From G965200765 sp965200765 (GTDB lineage Bacteria; Pseudomonadota; Gammaproteobacteria; Arenicellales; JAJDZL01): a stretch of 64,000 nucleotides of DNA. Location: positions 62,001 through 126,000 of the forward strand of contig OZ241380.1 of assembly GCA_965200765.1 (NCBI GenBank). Direction: 5' to 3'. How positions within the stretch are numbered: the stretch's first letter is position 1; each line of letters opens with the position of its first letter. A program made the position numbers and the translations under genes. Of the stretch, positions 42,860 to 52,874 are shown piece after piece. Below the pieces are notes generated by a model. That model had not been told where the DNA came from and made no database searches. It saw only the letters and a list, made by a program, of their open reading frames with translations.

Positions 42860-43209
42860 ATTCAAAATCTCGTATGGTTTATATTGAAGATATTCAAGAA
42901 GCAATTGAAAATATCGAGTTTGATACTGCAGAACACAACTTTAAAAGTTTCAAAGAAAACCGGCAAGCACGCCAACTTGTTGAGCGTAACTTGGAGATCA
43001 TTTCGGAAGCTTGTCGACACCTGCCCCAAGAGTTAAAGAAGCATGAAGAAAATATTCCGTGGGATGACATTGCTGGTATCGGAAACAAATTACGGCATGA
43101 CTATCAGACTGTTGATGTAGAAATTTTATGGAATATCAGAAGTAATCACTTGAATCTTTTGAAACTTGCGATGGAACGAATGAAGAAACAATTACAGGAA
43201 ATGCCTTAG
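42856..43209 (+). CDS. HepT-like HEPN domain protein (DUF86), putative RNase toxin
   Basis: A 117-residue all-helical DUF86 protein, partner of the preceding nucleotidyltransferase. Conserved C-terminal segment IPWDDIAGIGNKLRHDYQTVDVEILW. The HEPN RNase motif Rx4HxY appears as GNKLRHDY: His and the Tyr that MntA modifies in studied systems are present, but the Arg five before His is Gly, with an Arg directly before His. TTG 42856 overlaps the antitoxin stop (TTGA) and has GGAG 8 bases upstream; ATG 42874 is an alternative. Confidence 0.8.
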   Translation: MNSKSRMVYIEDIQEAIENIEFDTAEHNFKSFKENRQARQLVERNLEIISEACRHLPQELKKHEENIPWDDIAGIGNKLRHDYQTVDVEILWNIRSNHLNLLKLAMERMKKQLQEMP

Positions 43210-43315
43210 CTCCATCAATTCAATGCCGATTCGAGCTTCCTTTACCTACGTACAGCTAGAGGCATGTAAAATTGATGAGTAATTTAGTGTCGAATCGATT
43301 ATACTCATGACTAAT

Positions 43316-43331
43316 TTAGTATTGATACTAA
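43316..43331. promoter_or_regulatory. dyad upstream of the DUF4143-type ATPase
   Basis: TTAGTAT-TG-ATACTAA, perfect 7-bp arms 8 bp before the ATG at 43339; two copies of ACTCATGAC flank it. Candidate autoregulatory operator. Confidence 0.4.
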
Positions 43332-43338
43332 TTTACTC

Positions 43339-44481
43339 ATGACGAATAAATTGTTAGATCGCTATCTTTCCATGCCAGTAGAGGCAGACTTGGAAAATAA
43401 GATGGTATTTGTTGGTGGGCCTCTACAAGTTGGTAAAACTACTTTGTCGTTGTCGTATCTTGACCCGCCAATATCTCGAAACCCTGCATACTTGAACTGG
43501 GATGATGCAACCGTACGCCGTTCTCTATTACGAGGAGAACTGCCTGGCAACAAAAATCTAATCGTATTGGACGAGATTCACAAGCATTCTCGCTGGAGAA
43601 ATCTTGTAAAAGGATTCTATGACACCAGAAGAGATGAAGTTTCATTTCTGATAACAGGTTCAGCGCGTCTGGACCATTACCGAAAGGGTGGTGATTCTTT
43701 GCAAGGACGATATCATTATTATCGACTTCACCCGTTTTCATTATGCGAGATGAACTCCAACCCTACAAATTCCGATGCCGACATGCTACTGAAATTCGGT
43801 GGTTTCCCCGAACCTCTTCTATCGAACAACACCAGAGTTTGGAGATGCTGGCAACGAGAACGACTTTCCAGAGTTGTTTACGAAGACTTGCGCGATCTTG
43901 AAAACATTCGACAGATTGACTTAATTGAAGTACTTCTGGAGGCATTGCCGGAACGTGTTGGTTCTCCCCTTTCAATTCGCAATTTGCGGGAAGACTTGCT
44001 CGTCGCACATGAAACAGTTGAGCGATGGGTTTCCATTCTGGAAAACTTATACGTCTGTTTTCGAATTCGTCCTTTTGGGACATCTGGAATTCGCGCAGTC
44101 AAAAAGGAGAAGAAACTATACTTCTGGGACTGGTCGCAAGTACCCAACAAAGGACCTAGATTTGAAAACATGGTAGCTTGCCAATTACTAAAGCATTGCC
44201 ACTTTGTAGAAGATACAGAAGGATACCGAATGGAGCTTCAATTTATTCGGGACACTGATTTACGGGAAATTGACTTTGTTGTGCTTCAAGATCGAAAACC
44301 TTTGTTCGCCGTGGAATGCAAAACTGGCGAAAAGGGATTGAGTTCACCGATTCACTACTTCAGTCAGCGAACCAATATCCAAAAGTTCTATCAAGTACAT
44401 CTTGGGTCAAGAGACTATGTTGTCAATGGACACAGAATTCTGCCCTTTCACACGTTTTGCAAAGAACTTGGTCTTCCCTAG
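43339..44481 (+). CDS. AAA_14/DUF4143-type ATP-binding protein
   Basis: A 380-residue ATPase of the archaeal-type/DUF4143 group. Walker A GGPLQVGKT at 26-34, Walker B LIVLDEIHK, sensor-like FLITGSARL, then a winged-helix-like middle. The C-terminal nuclease-fold domain has EIDFVVLQDRKPLFAVECKTGEK, the D...ExK of a PD-(D/E)xK fold. Such genes are widespread accessory genes with unproven roles, possibly in toxin-antitoxin or defence functions. It is followed by about 1 kb of decayed DNA. Confidence 0.83.
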   Translation: MTNKLLDRYLSMPVEADLENKMVFVGGPLQVGKTTLSLSYLDPPISRNPAYLNWDDATVRRSLLRGELPGNKNLIVLDEIHKHSRWRNLVKGFYDTRRDEVSFLITGSARLDHYRKGGDSLQGRYHYYRLHPFSLCEMNSNPTNSDADMLLKFGGFPEPLLSNNTRVWRCWQRERLSRVVYEDLRDLENIRQIDLIEVLLEALPERVGSPLSIRNLREDLLVAHETVERWVSILENLYVCFRIRPFGTSGIRAVKKEKKLYFWDWSQVPNKGPRFENMVACQLLKHCHFVEDTEGYRMELQFIRDTDLREIDFVVLQDRKPLFAVECKTGEKGLSSPIHYFSQRTNIQKFYQVHLGSRDYVVNGHRILPFHTFCKELGLP

Positions 44482-45534
44482 TTTTTTCTCCGATTGGCGA
44501 TTTGACACTGATTACTCAATGAGTTCAAAGCAGTCTCTTTCTTCGACAAGCACATAACGGCTCATTACTGCACCTAAGCCACCACCGGCAACTCCAGACG
44601 CTTCCTGCGTTACATGCTTGAAACCATAGAACCTTCCCAGTGAAATGCATCCAAGTTAGCACTCGTTGCTTCCGGCATCTACATTAGAGCGATGAGACAC
44701 TGTTCATCAAGCCTTGGAGAATGTTGGATAACCGAGCTGGGTGGCGAGATCAATTAGTACATTTGTGCGCTTTGCGAAGACCGCGTCGATACGATGGTGA
44801 AGGTCGAATCCGGCAGCATGCCCCGCAAGTGTCCGCAAAGCCGCGAAGTGCGCACAAGGTCTACGCCGGTTTCAAGATGGAATAACCTGACGCCAAGGTA
44901 TTGAAGCACGAGCGTAGAATACGGTCTGTGCCACTCCAGCCGACACGTGCTACCATAAGAGCAACTTCTAGCCAAATGCCAAGCAGAAAGGAGTTCGCAT
45001 GAAACTCAACGATAGAAACCATTCCATGCGCATCTTCGATTCGTGTCAGCGCGGCATCCGAAAATAGAAACAGACGCTTGCTTAGCGAACCGCCATGGAG
45101 CGAATCAATGTCGGACGCGACTTCCTTTCTCTATGACCACTTCATCCGCGGCAATGCGTCAATTTATCTGCACCTTTCCGGTAGCATGGCAATTATGCTA
45201 GCCATCGCCTTACGGTTACCCGGAGAAGAACAAGTCCGACTAGATGCGTAGCTTGCTAACACCGTTGTCCGTCTACTCCACGCTGGGCACCTGGGTCTTG
45301 ACCATGCCACCAGAGGCGCAGACTCCAACACGTCGGAAACTCGGAAATTCCTTAACAAAGCCTTGGAAATCACCGTTTGAGCCGTTTTCATACCGTAGTC
45401 AACTCCGGTAAATTGACCATTTCGCCTTCAAAATTTTGCCGACGGGAAGTACTCCCAATGAAAAAAGTTTGACTTGCGATATAGAATTATTGTATATTCG
45501 AACTTGATCAGTAGGAGTTCAACGGTGACTAGCT
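44482..45534. other. decayed, gene-free region
   Basis: About 1 kb without an acceptable gene. On the + strand a short broken reading (FIRGNASIYLHLSGSMAIML, then after a stop LANTVVRLLHAGHLGLDHAT) looks like former coding sequence, but I cannot assign it. Base composition is more GC-rich than its neighbours, suggesting a decayed insertion. The end (about 45480-45534) has an AT-rich leader for the next gene, including AGGAG at 45513. Confidence 0.4.
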
Positions 45535-46785
45535 ATGATAGACAGAATCTGTGAAAAATTCATCTATATGACCGCACTAGTGGTGGTTGTGACCTTTTCT
45601 TTTTCGTCAACGCTCATTGCACAGGATTTGAAGATCGGCCTTCTTGTCCCGACAGCAGGGCCTGACCTATCTTTGGGTGAGCAAGTGAAAGCAGGTGCGC
45701 AACTCGGTGTCAAGTCAGTAAATGAAAATTCCGACGTGGATTTTCATTTGAAATGGCCGAAAAATTGGGATGGCATGGATGTGAAGGTTGGATTAGAAGT
45801 CTTGGCTGAGTCTGGAGTAGATGCAATCATTGTAGATCTTGGACCATCTGCAACAGAAGAATTTGTCAAGCTGGCAAATGGCCAAAGAGTTACACCTGCA
45901 ATTTTGCTTTCCAATGGTCATTCTACTTTGAATTTGAATTCAGAGTTTTCAAAAAATGAATCGATTCTTCAATTTGGTGGTTCAGACGAAGTTTTATTTC
46001 GTTCCGGTTTGAAAAAATGGGTGCAAGATTATCCGCATCTGGAGTCTGTAGTTGTTGTATATGACGAGAGTACCCCGAGTACTTTGAAACTTGGCGAGGA
46101 TATCGCACAAAATACTTTGATGAGTTTGTCAAATCGTGATGTTTCTGTAAACACTATTTCCTTCAGTTCTAAAGGGAAGTCATACTACAAAGACAAGATA
46201 GACGAAGTAGTTGCAAAGAAACCCGATGGTATCGCACTAGTTGCGAAGTATGGGGACAGAGAGAATTTTATTCGCGGATTTAGAAAGAATCGACAAACCT
46301 ATAATGTCCCCATCATTTTATCTGGTCCGATTGACTTTTCGGCGATAGATTTTATTACTGAGAATGGCGGTGCAAGTGTATATTATGGAGATGTTTTCGG
46401 TGACATTTTCTGGTCCGACTTACGAGCAGAACAACCTGATGATTTGGACACTAAAAAATTAGCTATTCGTATGAATGAATTTTCCAAAAGTGTCACTAGT
46501 CAACTTGGCTGGCACAGCCAAGCATTTAGCTCAGCTGCTGTTGCTGCTTATGATGCAATTCAGATTTTCGCGAAAGTATACAACGGGCGAGATGGCGAAA
46601 ATAGCAACATTGATATCTGGCAAGCAGACAATCCATGGGAAATTGTAAAAAAGGAAAATGTGGCTGGATTAACGGGAACACTTCGTTTCTCGCCAATGTG
46701 GAATTCTATGATTCCTAAATCGCATCTGGTAGTTGTTGATAATAAAGAATTGGATGTGTTGGAACTGGATTTATACGAAAATTAG
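45535..46785 (+). CDS. periplasmic substrate-binding protein, branched-chain amino acid (LivJ-like) type
   Basis: A 416-residue type I periplasmic binding protein. Hydrophobic signal segment about 12-28 (TALVVVVTFSFSSTLIAQ). The mature protein begins DLKIGLLVPTAGPDLSLGEQVKAGAQLG, with the usual two-lobe pattern (VVVVYDESTPSTLKLGEDI, IILSGPIDF, AFSSAAVAAYDAIQIF, GLTGTLRFSP). No ABC permease or ATPase genes are adjacent, so it may be an orphan receptor or sensor. The ligand is unknown. Confidence 0.8.
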   Translation: MIDRICEKFIYMTALVVVVTFSFSSTLIAQDLKIGLLVPTAGPDLSLGEQVKAGAQLGVKSVNENSDVDFHLKWPKNWDGMDVKVGLEVLAESGVDAIIVDLGPSATEEFVKLANGQRVTPAILLSNGHSTLNLNSEFSKNESILQFGGSDEVLFRSGLKKWVQDYPHLESVVVVYDESTPSTLKLGEDIAQNTLMSLSNRDVSVNTISFSSKGKSYYKDKIDEVVAKKPDGIALVAKYGDRENFIRGFRKNRQTYNVPIILSGPIDFSAIDFITENGGASVYYGDVFGDIFWSDLRAEQPDDLDTKKLAIRMNEFSKSVTSQLGWHSQAFSSAAVAAYDAIQIFAKVYNGRDGENSNIDIWQADNPWEIVKKENVAGLTGTLRFSPMWNSMIPKSHLVVVDNKELDVLELDLYEN

Positions 46786-46820
46786 AAAATCACTCGACAT
46801 TACTTTTTATAGAAGAATTT

Positions 46821-47441
46821 ATGAAACGTATTGTCGAGTGGGTGCGCTTGCATTGGGAACGAGTAATTTTGATTCCCTTAATCACAGCATTCCTTGTTGT
46901 TTTCTTTTTTCCATATTTAGCAAGGCAAGAACCTGAAATTGTCTATGATATTAATCACAAGATTGAAAATCATGTGCATTCTTTCACGTTAATAATTCGT
47001 AATGAAGGATCAGGAAACATTAAAAGAAATGAATTTGTAGAGTTAAATTTATTATTTCGAAGAAGCATTAAGAGTGTAGTGTGGCATTCAGTTTTTAGCC
47101 ATAAAGTAATTGAAGAATTTTGTAGTGGGTACAAAAATGATGAAAATCTCAATGGAGAAAAAGTTATTTATTACCACCTTAATATATATCAGTTGGCTCC
47201 GGAAGCTGAATTAAGGCTCACCATATATTCCGACGATTTCCTTGCAAAGTCTCCACATTTCTCATATGGTAGTAGCAATAACATTAACCCGAGAAGCTGT
47301 ATTACGGATGGAACTGTATACAAGAAATTATGTAGTGGAAATGATCCATTAAATCCTTTCGATGTGAAACCATTTTATGATCAATGTAAAGATGCGAGAG
47401 ATGAAATATGTAATTGTCCTCTCAGAGCTCCACCACAGTAG
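46821..47441 (+). CDS. membrane-anchored hypothetical protein
   Basis: A 206-residue protein with one N-terminal TM helix (VILIPLITAFLVVFFFPYLA), then an extracytoplasmic beta-rich domain (EIVYDINHKIENHVHSFTLIIRNEGSG) and several Cys in the last third (SGYKN, RSCITDG, KKLCSGN, DQCKDA, EICNCPL), probably disulfide-bonded. It lies 35 bp after the binding-protein gene, so they may form one unit. AT-rich codon use compared with the next gene. No family recognised. Confidence 0.65.
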   Translation: MKRIVEWVRLHWERVILIPLITAFLVVFFFPYLARQEPEIVYDINHKIENHVHSFTLIIRNEGSGNIKRNEFVELNLLFRRSIKSVVWHSVFSHKVIEEFCSGYKNDENLNGEKVIYYHLNIYQLAPEAELRLTIYSDDFLAKSPHFSYGSSNNINPRSCITDGTVYKKLCSGNDPLNPFDVKPFYDQCKDARDEICNCPLRAPPQ

Positions 47442-47515
47442 TGAGATCATAATTCCAAATCTGATAAATTAATTTGTCATGTCACGGACGATACAAAGGG
47501 TTTGAGGCAATTCAG

Positions 47516-48889
47516 ATGGCAGTTCGGGAACGGCGCAAACTGGTAATTTCTTTTCTCATTTGCGGCGCAGTGTCGTTGATTACGGTTTTCGGTGCAGTCT
47601 ACTGGGTCGTGGAAACACAAGCTACCGGTACGATTGCAACTCTTGTGGTACTTGGAGCTGCTTTGTTGCCGGCAGTATTGTTCGGTTTGCTTTGGTTGCA
47701 CATCGACGGACATTTCCTGCAACCGTTGGTTCACTTGACTCGCGAGTTGGAAACTTTGCTCCACGCGAAACCCAATCGCTCAGTGAAACAATTCAATCCG
47801 CGCGCCTTGGAAAAAGTAGCCCACAGCATTTCGGAAATCGTGGAGCAAAGCGATCGCACCAAGCGAGAGCTTACTTCAACAATCGTTGCTACGACGACAG
47901 AACTTGAGGAAGAACGCGCACAGCTCGCAGCCGTGCTTGGAAACCTATCTGCTGGTGTGATTCTTTGTGCGCATGATGATACAGTACTGATGTGCAATGA
48001 AGCCGCTCGCCGTGCCGTCGGCGAAAAGCTAAGCCTTGGCCGCAGAATTACAGAAATTTTCAACGATACCGATTTTCGCGAAGTTTTTTCTACCATTCGC
48101 GACAGCGGCAATCCCGCAATCATCAACATGGAAAAATTGGGACCGGTTCGTATTGACATCATGCCGGAAGGAACACTGGAAGGTCATGTATTTTGCTTCA
48201 ACGTGGGTATTGAAGAACGTCTGCCTGACCGACCTATGGCCTACGATTTCAAACTGATGAATCGACCCCGGGCGGCAAGCGAACTGATGCAACGCCGCAT
48301 TGATGAGCTGGATTATGTGGTATTCGACACCGAAACAACCGGATTGCGTCCAAATTCCGGTGATGAGCTCATCCAGATTGGCGCAGTGAGAGTGAGTTAC
48401 GGAAAGTTGCTGGAACACGAAACATTTGACACATTAATCAACCCGGATCGACACATTCCTCCGTCGTCCACGCGCTTTCATGGCATTACCAATGAAATGG
48501 TCAGTGATGCCCCCGGAGTGGCAACTGCCCTGAGAAGGTTTCACAACTATTTGGGAGATGTTGTACTGGTTGCGCAGAATGCCGCATTTGACATGCAGTT
48601 TCTTAAAAACGCAGAAAGATTTGCCGGTGTGAAATTTGATCAACCACTGGTGGACACCATGCTTGCGTCGTTCTGTCTGCACCCCAACGATAGTGACCAC
48701 ACGTTGGACGCGGTTGCAGCCCGTTACGGTGTGGACATCAGTGGACGGCACACCGCGTTGGGCGATGCTTTGGTTACCGCGCACGTCTTGTGTCGCATGC
48801 TTCCGCTATTGATCGCCGACGGTATTACAACTCTCGGTGATTTGCTGCAACGGACAGAAGATATCGGTCGTCGTCAGTTTGGACAGTGA
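47516..48889 (+). CDS. membrane-anchored PAS/HAMP-like protein with DnaQ-type 3'-5' exonuclease domain
   Basis: About 457 residues from ATG 47516 (GAGG 9 bases upstream). Two TM helices near the N-terminus (LVISFLICGAVSLITVFGAVYW; IATLVVLGAALLPAVLFGLLW), a HAMP/coiled linker, a PAS-like domain (AVLGNLSAGVILCAHDDTVLMCNEAARR), and a C-terminal DEDDh exonuclease: VFDTETTG, FHGITNEMV, VAQNAAFDMQFL, HTALGDALVTA. Exonuclease/PAS proteins of this kind are commonly encoded next to a DUF294 nucleotidyltransferase, as here, convergent 18 bp away. The nucleic-acid substrate at the membrane is unknown. Confidence 0.85.
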   Translation: MAVRERRKLVISFLICGAVSLITVFGAVYWVVETQATGTIATLVVLGAALLPAVLFGLLWLHIDGHFLQPLVHLTRELETLLHAKPNRSVKQFNPRALEKVAHSISEIVEQSDRTKRELTSTIVATTTELEEERAQLAAVLGNLSAGVILCAHDDTVLMCNEAARRAVGEKLSLGRRITEIFNDTDFREVFSTIRDSGNPAIINMEKLGPVRIDIMPEGTLEGHVFCFNVGIEERLPDRPMAYDFKLMNRPRAASELMQRRIDELDYVVFDTETTGLRPNSGDELIQIGAVRVSYGKLLEHETFDTLINPDRHIPPSSTRFHGITNEMVSDAPGVATALRRFHNYLGDVVLVAQNAAFDMQFLKNAERFAGVKFDQPLVDTMLASFCLHPNDSDHTLDAVAARYGVDISGRHTALGDALVTAHVLCRMLPLLIADGITTLGDLLQRTEDIGRRQFGQ

Positions 48890-48907
48890 AGACTTTCTCT
48901 TGTTTGT

Positions 48908-50365
48908 TCAACTTGACAGTACATCGCCAGTCAGATCCCCGGCCACCCGTTCCTGAAGCCACTGAACTGTCTTGAGAGCCTCTTTCAGCCGAGTGCGCTC
49001 GAATTTTGTCAGCGTACTGACAACAACTTCGTAATCGACAGTTTCGCGGCGATTGAAACAGTTGATTTGATGCCTGAGCAGGACACTGGCAATATGAGAG
49101 AAAGCGGCCTCCAGTTCCTCAGCTTCATTCTTGCTGAAAGTGCCGATTCGTTCCAATGCCTCTATGCGAGCCAGGGTGGAAGTTTCCGGGACTCCATCTC
49201 GCAGGGCAAGCAATCGTACTGCATTCACCAGCATTTGCATGCCGCCTTTCTTCAGATTGACTCTGCCGCGTGGCATCCCGGGTTCGGTCTTGAATCTTCC
49301 AAATGCACGAATTGCCGGCCGAAATCCTCTTTGATCCTTTGCAATCTCTGACAGAAAACCAATATTGTTGTGCATCAATTCAGTGATGTGGTCGCGCAAA
49401 GCATTGGCGTATTTTGGTTTTCCCCAAACTGGTACAAAATCGAAGAATATGTCGGCCAGTCGAACTGCGGCGGTACTGCGCTTTGCCGACCATAAAGAAG
49501 TCTGATGCTTCCATTGCGATATGGACTTTCGCCAGATCGGATTGGTTGCCATCACAAATCCGAGACAGAGCGGGAATCCGACATCATCGAGCATTTTGGT
49601 CACCCGTTCGGAGAATTCAATGAAGAATGGGTCCACAACAGAATGCTGCTCGTCCTCGTAATCTTGCAGAATCAGACCATTGTCTTGGTCCGGATACAGA
49701 AAATTTTCGTCGCGTCCACCGGAACCCATAATTACCGTGGAAAATGGCACAGGTGGTTCCCCCAGACCTTCGTTAACCATCTCACTGAGTACCCGATCAA
49801 CAACGCGTCGATGTACATCCCGATTGACATGAGAAATCAATGCCTGCACTTCTGTTGCATCAATTCCGTCGTCCAGCATGGACATTGCAATTTCAACCTG
49901 AACGCCGCGCATGTCCTGCAAGCCTTCAACCGAGTCTTCATGCACCAAATTGTCAATTCGGTCCACCACTACAGCTGAAGCAATTGCCAAGGCGGACCGG
50001 AACCGAAGCACGCCGACGACTTGTTTCTTCCTCACTACCGGCAGGTGACTAAAATTTCTGCGCCGCATGATGCCGATGGCCTGATACAGCATGTCATCAG
50101 GTTTGACCGATTGCACCGGAGACGACACGAAATGCTGTACCGGTGAATCGAAATCAGCACGAAATGCAACCCGGCGGGCAACGTCTACTTCGGTAAGAAT
50201 GCCGATGATCTTTCCCGATTTGGCCTTGACAAACAGGGAAGATGACTTGGAATCCGTCATTTTGGCAACGGCTTCGGCACAACTTGTGTCTTCAGTTACA
50301 ACTGGTGGCGGAGGGCTCATTGCGTCGCCGACTGTCTTTGAAAATATTGTCGCGAAGGACTGCAT
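48908..50365 (-). CDS. CBS-domain DUF294 nucleotidyltransferase-like protein
   Basis: A 485-residue cytoplasmic protein: two CBS repeats (about 8-70 and 75-135, e.g. KIIGILTEVDVARRV and QVVGVLRFRSALAIAS), a DUF294 nucleotidyltransferase core with MGSGGRDENFLYPDQDNGLI (GS-GR-E..DxD), and a DUF294_C helical domain. GlnD-like fold; probably transfers a nucleotide to a partner in response to an adenine-nucleotide ligand bound by the CBS pair. Partner gene: the adjacent exonuclease. Confidence 0.87.
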   Translation of the reverse strand: MQSFATIFSKTVGDAMSPPPPVVTEDTSCAEAVAKMTDSKSSSLFVKAKSGKIIGILTEVDVARRVAFRADFDSPVQHFVSSPVQSVKPDDMLYQAIGIMRRRNFSHLPVVRKKQVVGVLRFRSALAIASAVVVDRIDNLVHEDSVEGLQDMRGVQVEIAMSMLDDGIDATEVQALISHVNRDVHRRVVDRVLSEMVNEGLGEPPVPFSTVIMGSGGRDENFLYPDQDNGLILQDYEDEQHSVVDPFFIEFSERVTKMLDDVGFPLCLGFVMATNPIWRKSISQWKHQTSLWSAKRSTAAVRLADIFFDFVPVWGKPKYANALRDHITELMHNNIGFLSEIAKDQRGFRPAIRAFGRFKTEPGMPRGRVNLKKGGMQMLVNAVRLLALRDGVPETSTLARIEALERIGTFSKNEAEELEAAFSHIASVLLRHQINCFNRRETVDYEVVVSTLTKFERTRLKEALKTVQWLQERVAGDLTGDVLSS

Positions 50366-50606
50366 AGAATAAAATGGAACTTTGAAAGACCTGGAATCAA
50401 TCCGGGTCCGAGATCAGATACATATTGAACGAGTGAGTAAACTTCCTCATTGATGGCTTGCAGAATCCATTCCCTTGAACCATTGTGGGAAATCAATAAA
50501 CAAATTATCGTCAAAATGGCGTATAAATCAAATTGGATTAGTATCGCAACATGCGTGTGTACCAACAACAACCTGTTTCAGGCAATCATTTCGGACGGAG
50601 CGGAAC

Positions 50607-51479
50607 ATGAAAATCTGTCGATTCAACAATAACCGGCTTGGCTTGGTACATGGACGGAACATACAAGATGTGACGGAGGCTCTCAAGTCAATACCCCCGG
50701 CCAGATGGCCGTCGCCGCACGGCGATATGCTGGTCCGGCACCTGGGCTCGGTTGTCAGCGAGATTCATAAAATGCGTGATGAGGCAGAAACACTGTCGAT
50801 ACGGGACTTGCATCTGAACAGCCCGGTTGCAAATCCGACCAAGATTATTGGTAGTCCCCTCAACTACATGGCTCACAAAGATGAAATGAATCGGGAACCG
50901 AATATCGGTATTGACGGTCAGCCAATCAAGTCGATAGAGACATACGGATTATTTTTGAAATCACCGGTTCCGGTAGGCCCAGGTGACGGGGTGCAGTTGC
51001 GTTTTGAAGAGCGGCGCACGGACCATGAAGTTGAACTTGCCATGATAATTGGCAAGGAATGCCGCAATATAAGCGAAGAAGAAGCATTGAACTATGTTGC
51101 CGGCTATACCATCGGACTGGATATGACGATTCGCGGCATGGAAGACCGGAGTCTGCGAAAAGCAGTAGACACCTATTCCTTGCTTGGTCCGTGGCTGGTA
51201 ACCGCAGGAGAAATCGAAGATCCGGACAACCTCGACCTCTCACTGTCTGTCAACGGATTGACCCGGCAAAGTTCAAACACGCGCGAGATGATTTATTCCA
51301 CTCGCAAGCTGATCAGCTTTGCATCGTCGTACTACACTCTTTATCCTGGCGATGTCATCATGTCTGGTACTCCGGAAGGCGTTAGTCAGGTATCCGTTGG
51401 AGATGTTCTTGAGTGCATGGTTGAGAGAATCGGTACGATGACTGTAACTATTTCAAAGTACAGAACGGAGCAAGGCTAA
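50607..51479 (+). CDS. fumarylacetoacetate hydrolase (FAH) family protein
   Basis: From ATG 50607 (ACGGAG 6 bases upstream) a 290-residue FAH-superfamily enzyme. The first 44 residues of the longer open frame have no similarity. Divalent-metal ligands lie in DHEVELAMIIGKE and the following GYTIGLDMTIRGMEDR; GDVIMSGTPEGVSQVSVGD is the conserved C-terminal segment. Members cleave or decarboxylate C-C bonds in acyl-pyruvates or catechol meta-cleavage products. The exact substrate is unknown. Confidence 0.88.
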   Translation: MKICRFNNNRLGLVHGRNIQDVTEALKSIPPARWPSPHGDMLVRHLGSVVSEIHKMRDEAETLSIRDLHLNSPVANPTKIIGSPLNYMAHKDEMNREPNIGIDGQPIKSIETYGLFLKSPVPVGPGDGVQLRFEERRTDHEVELAMIIGKECRNISEEEALNYVAGYTIGLDMTIRGMEDRSLRKAVDTYSLLGPWLVTAGEIEDPDNLDLSLSVNGLTRQSSNTREMIYSTRKLISFASSYYTLYPGDVIMSGTPEGVSQVSVGDVLECMVERIGTMTVTISKYRTEQG

Positions 51480-51677
51480 TTCATCATCTTTGATAAACCG
51501 TTTTCAAATTGTGCAACGATTTGATTTTATTGAATAATCAATCCAGCCGCATGCCTGAATATTACCTAAATCAGACTTTTGATTGAAGACTACGACAACT
51601 TTGCAAAACAACCAAGCGACGATTGGGCAATTCATCACTCCGATGAGTAATGAGAAGCTAAAGAAATTTGATCTGGC

Positions 51678-52871
51678 TTATGAGGTTTGAAACAAAAACT
51701 CAATTCCTTCTTGCCACGGAAATACTGTAACATTTCCAACCTTATACTCTCGAGGAGTTCGGCATAAGCAATACAGGTGTGCTTTCTCATTCTCCTTGGC
51801 AAAAGCTGCCAGTCCTTTCAAATCCGATTCCTTCGGTGCGAGACTTGATTTGATTTCTATTGCCTTCGGAATTTCATTCAAACCTCTCGTCATGACCAGG
51901 TCTACCTCAATCCCGGTACTTGTGCGCCAATACTGGAAGCGAAACATTGATTCTGAATAATCATTTGCTCTGATCAATTCGTTTATGACCAAGGTTTCAA
52001 ATAGCTTGCCGTATCGGTAAGCGCCGATTCTCAATTCTGTATTCAACTCTCCGGCCATTGCATTGAGTACACCGCAGTCAAAAATGTAGTACTTTGGGCT
52101 TTGGCGTAGTTGTTTTCGAACAGAATGACTCCAGCCATCAATGCGAAACGCCAGGAATGTATCACTCAAGATTTGGAAATATTCTTGAGCGGTTTTCGTA
52201 CTTACACCGCATTCTCTTGCCACAGCAGTGTAGTTCACAGGGTCGCCATTGACCTGTGCTGATACATCAAGAAATCGGACGAAGTTGTTTGCTTGCCGGA
52301 CTAGTGCCTCTTGAAGTATTTCTTCCCGCAGGTATGTATCAACATATGACTTCAGTGAACGTTTCGCATGGGAATTCTCCGATTGATAGTATTCTGGCAA
52401 TGTACCAATAGTTAGCGCGCGGTTCAAGTCAATATCTATTTCTTGTGAACTTAGAGGATGCAAACGAAGTGTCCAAGCTCTTCCAGCCAGTAAATTTACT
52501 CCGGTTCGTTTTAGTTTACGAGCACTGGAACTGGTAAGCAAAAATTGTATACGTGGTTTGTATTTTTCGATGAAATAGTGAACTTCATCCAGTAGCTGGG
52601 GCATTTTCTGCACTTCATCAATGAGTACTACGAGCCTTTCTGTAGCGATGTGCCTTTGCAGGTGTTGTTCTATTTCCGCTCGAAACAAACCAGGGTCAGC
52701 AACAAACCGTCTGTAGCTTTCCAAACTGAGCAGGTCGACAATGACCGAGTCAGGCGCTAGGTTTAGGAACTGATTGGCAAGTACAGTTTTCCCGACACCT
52801 CTAGGGCCGAATAGAAACGCTGAATGCCCGCTTTTGAGTAACTCGCAAATATCTAATTTTCTGTTAATCAT
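51678..52871 (-). CDS. AAA_14/DUF4143-type ATP-binding protein (second copy, divergent)
   Basis: A 397-residue ATPase: Walker A GPRGVGKT at 22-29, Walker B LVVLIDEVQKMP, sensor LLTSSSARKLKRTG, LRLHPLSSQEI, a helix-turn-helix-like TAVARECGVSTKTAQEYFQIL, and the DUF4143 end YGKLFETLVINELIRA with GIEVDLVM...KAIEIKSS (PD-(D/E)xK-like). It differs widely from the 43.3-kb copy, so it is not a recent duplicate. A dyad lies just upstream. Confidence 0.87.
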   Translation of the reverse strand: MINRKLDICELLKSGHSAFLFGPRGVGKTVLANQFLNLAPDSVIVDLLSLESYRRFVADPGLFRAEIEQHLQRHIATERLVVLIDEVQKMPQLLDEVHYFIEKYKPRIQFLLTSSSARKLKRTGVNLLAGRAWTLRLHPLSSQEIDIDLNRALTIGTLPEYYQSENSHAKRSLKSYVDTYLREEILQEALVRQANNFVRFLDVSAQVNGDPVNYTAVARECGVSTKTAQEYFQILSDTFLAFRIDGWSHSVRKQLRQSPKYYIFDCGVLNAMAGELNTELRIGAYRYGKLFETLVINELIRANDYSESMFRFQYWRTSTGIEVDLVMTRGLNEIPKAIEIKSSLAPKESDLKGLAAFAKENEKAHLYCLCRTPREYKVGNVTVFPWQEGIEFLFQTS

Positions 52872-52874
52872 AGT

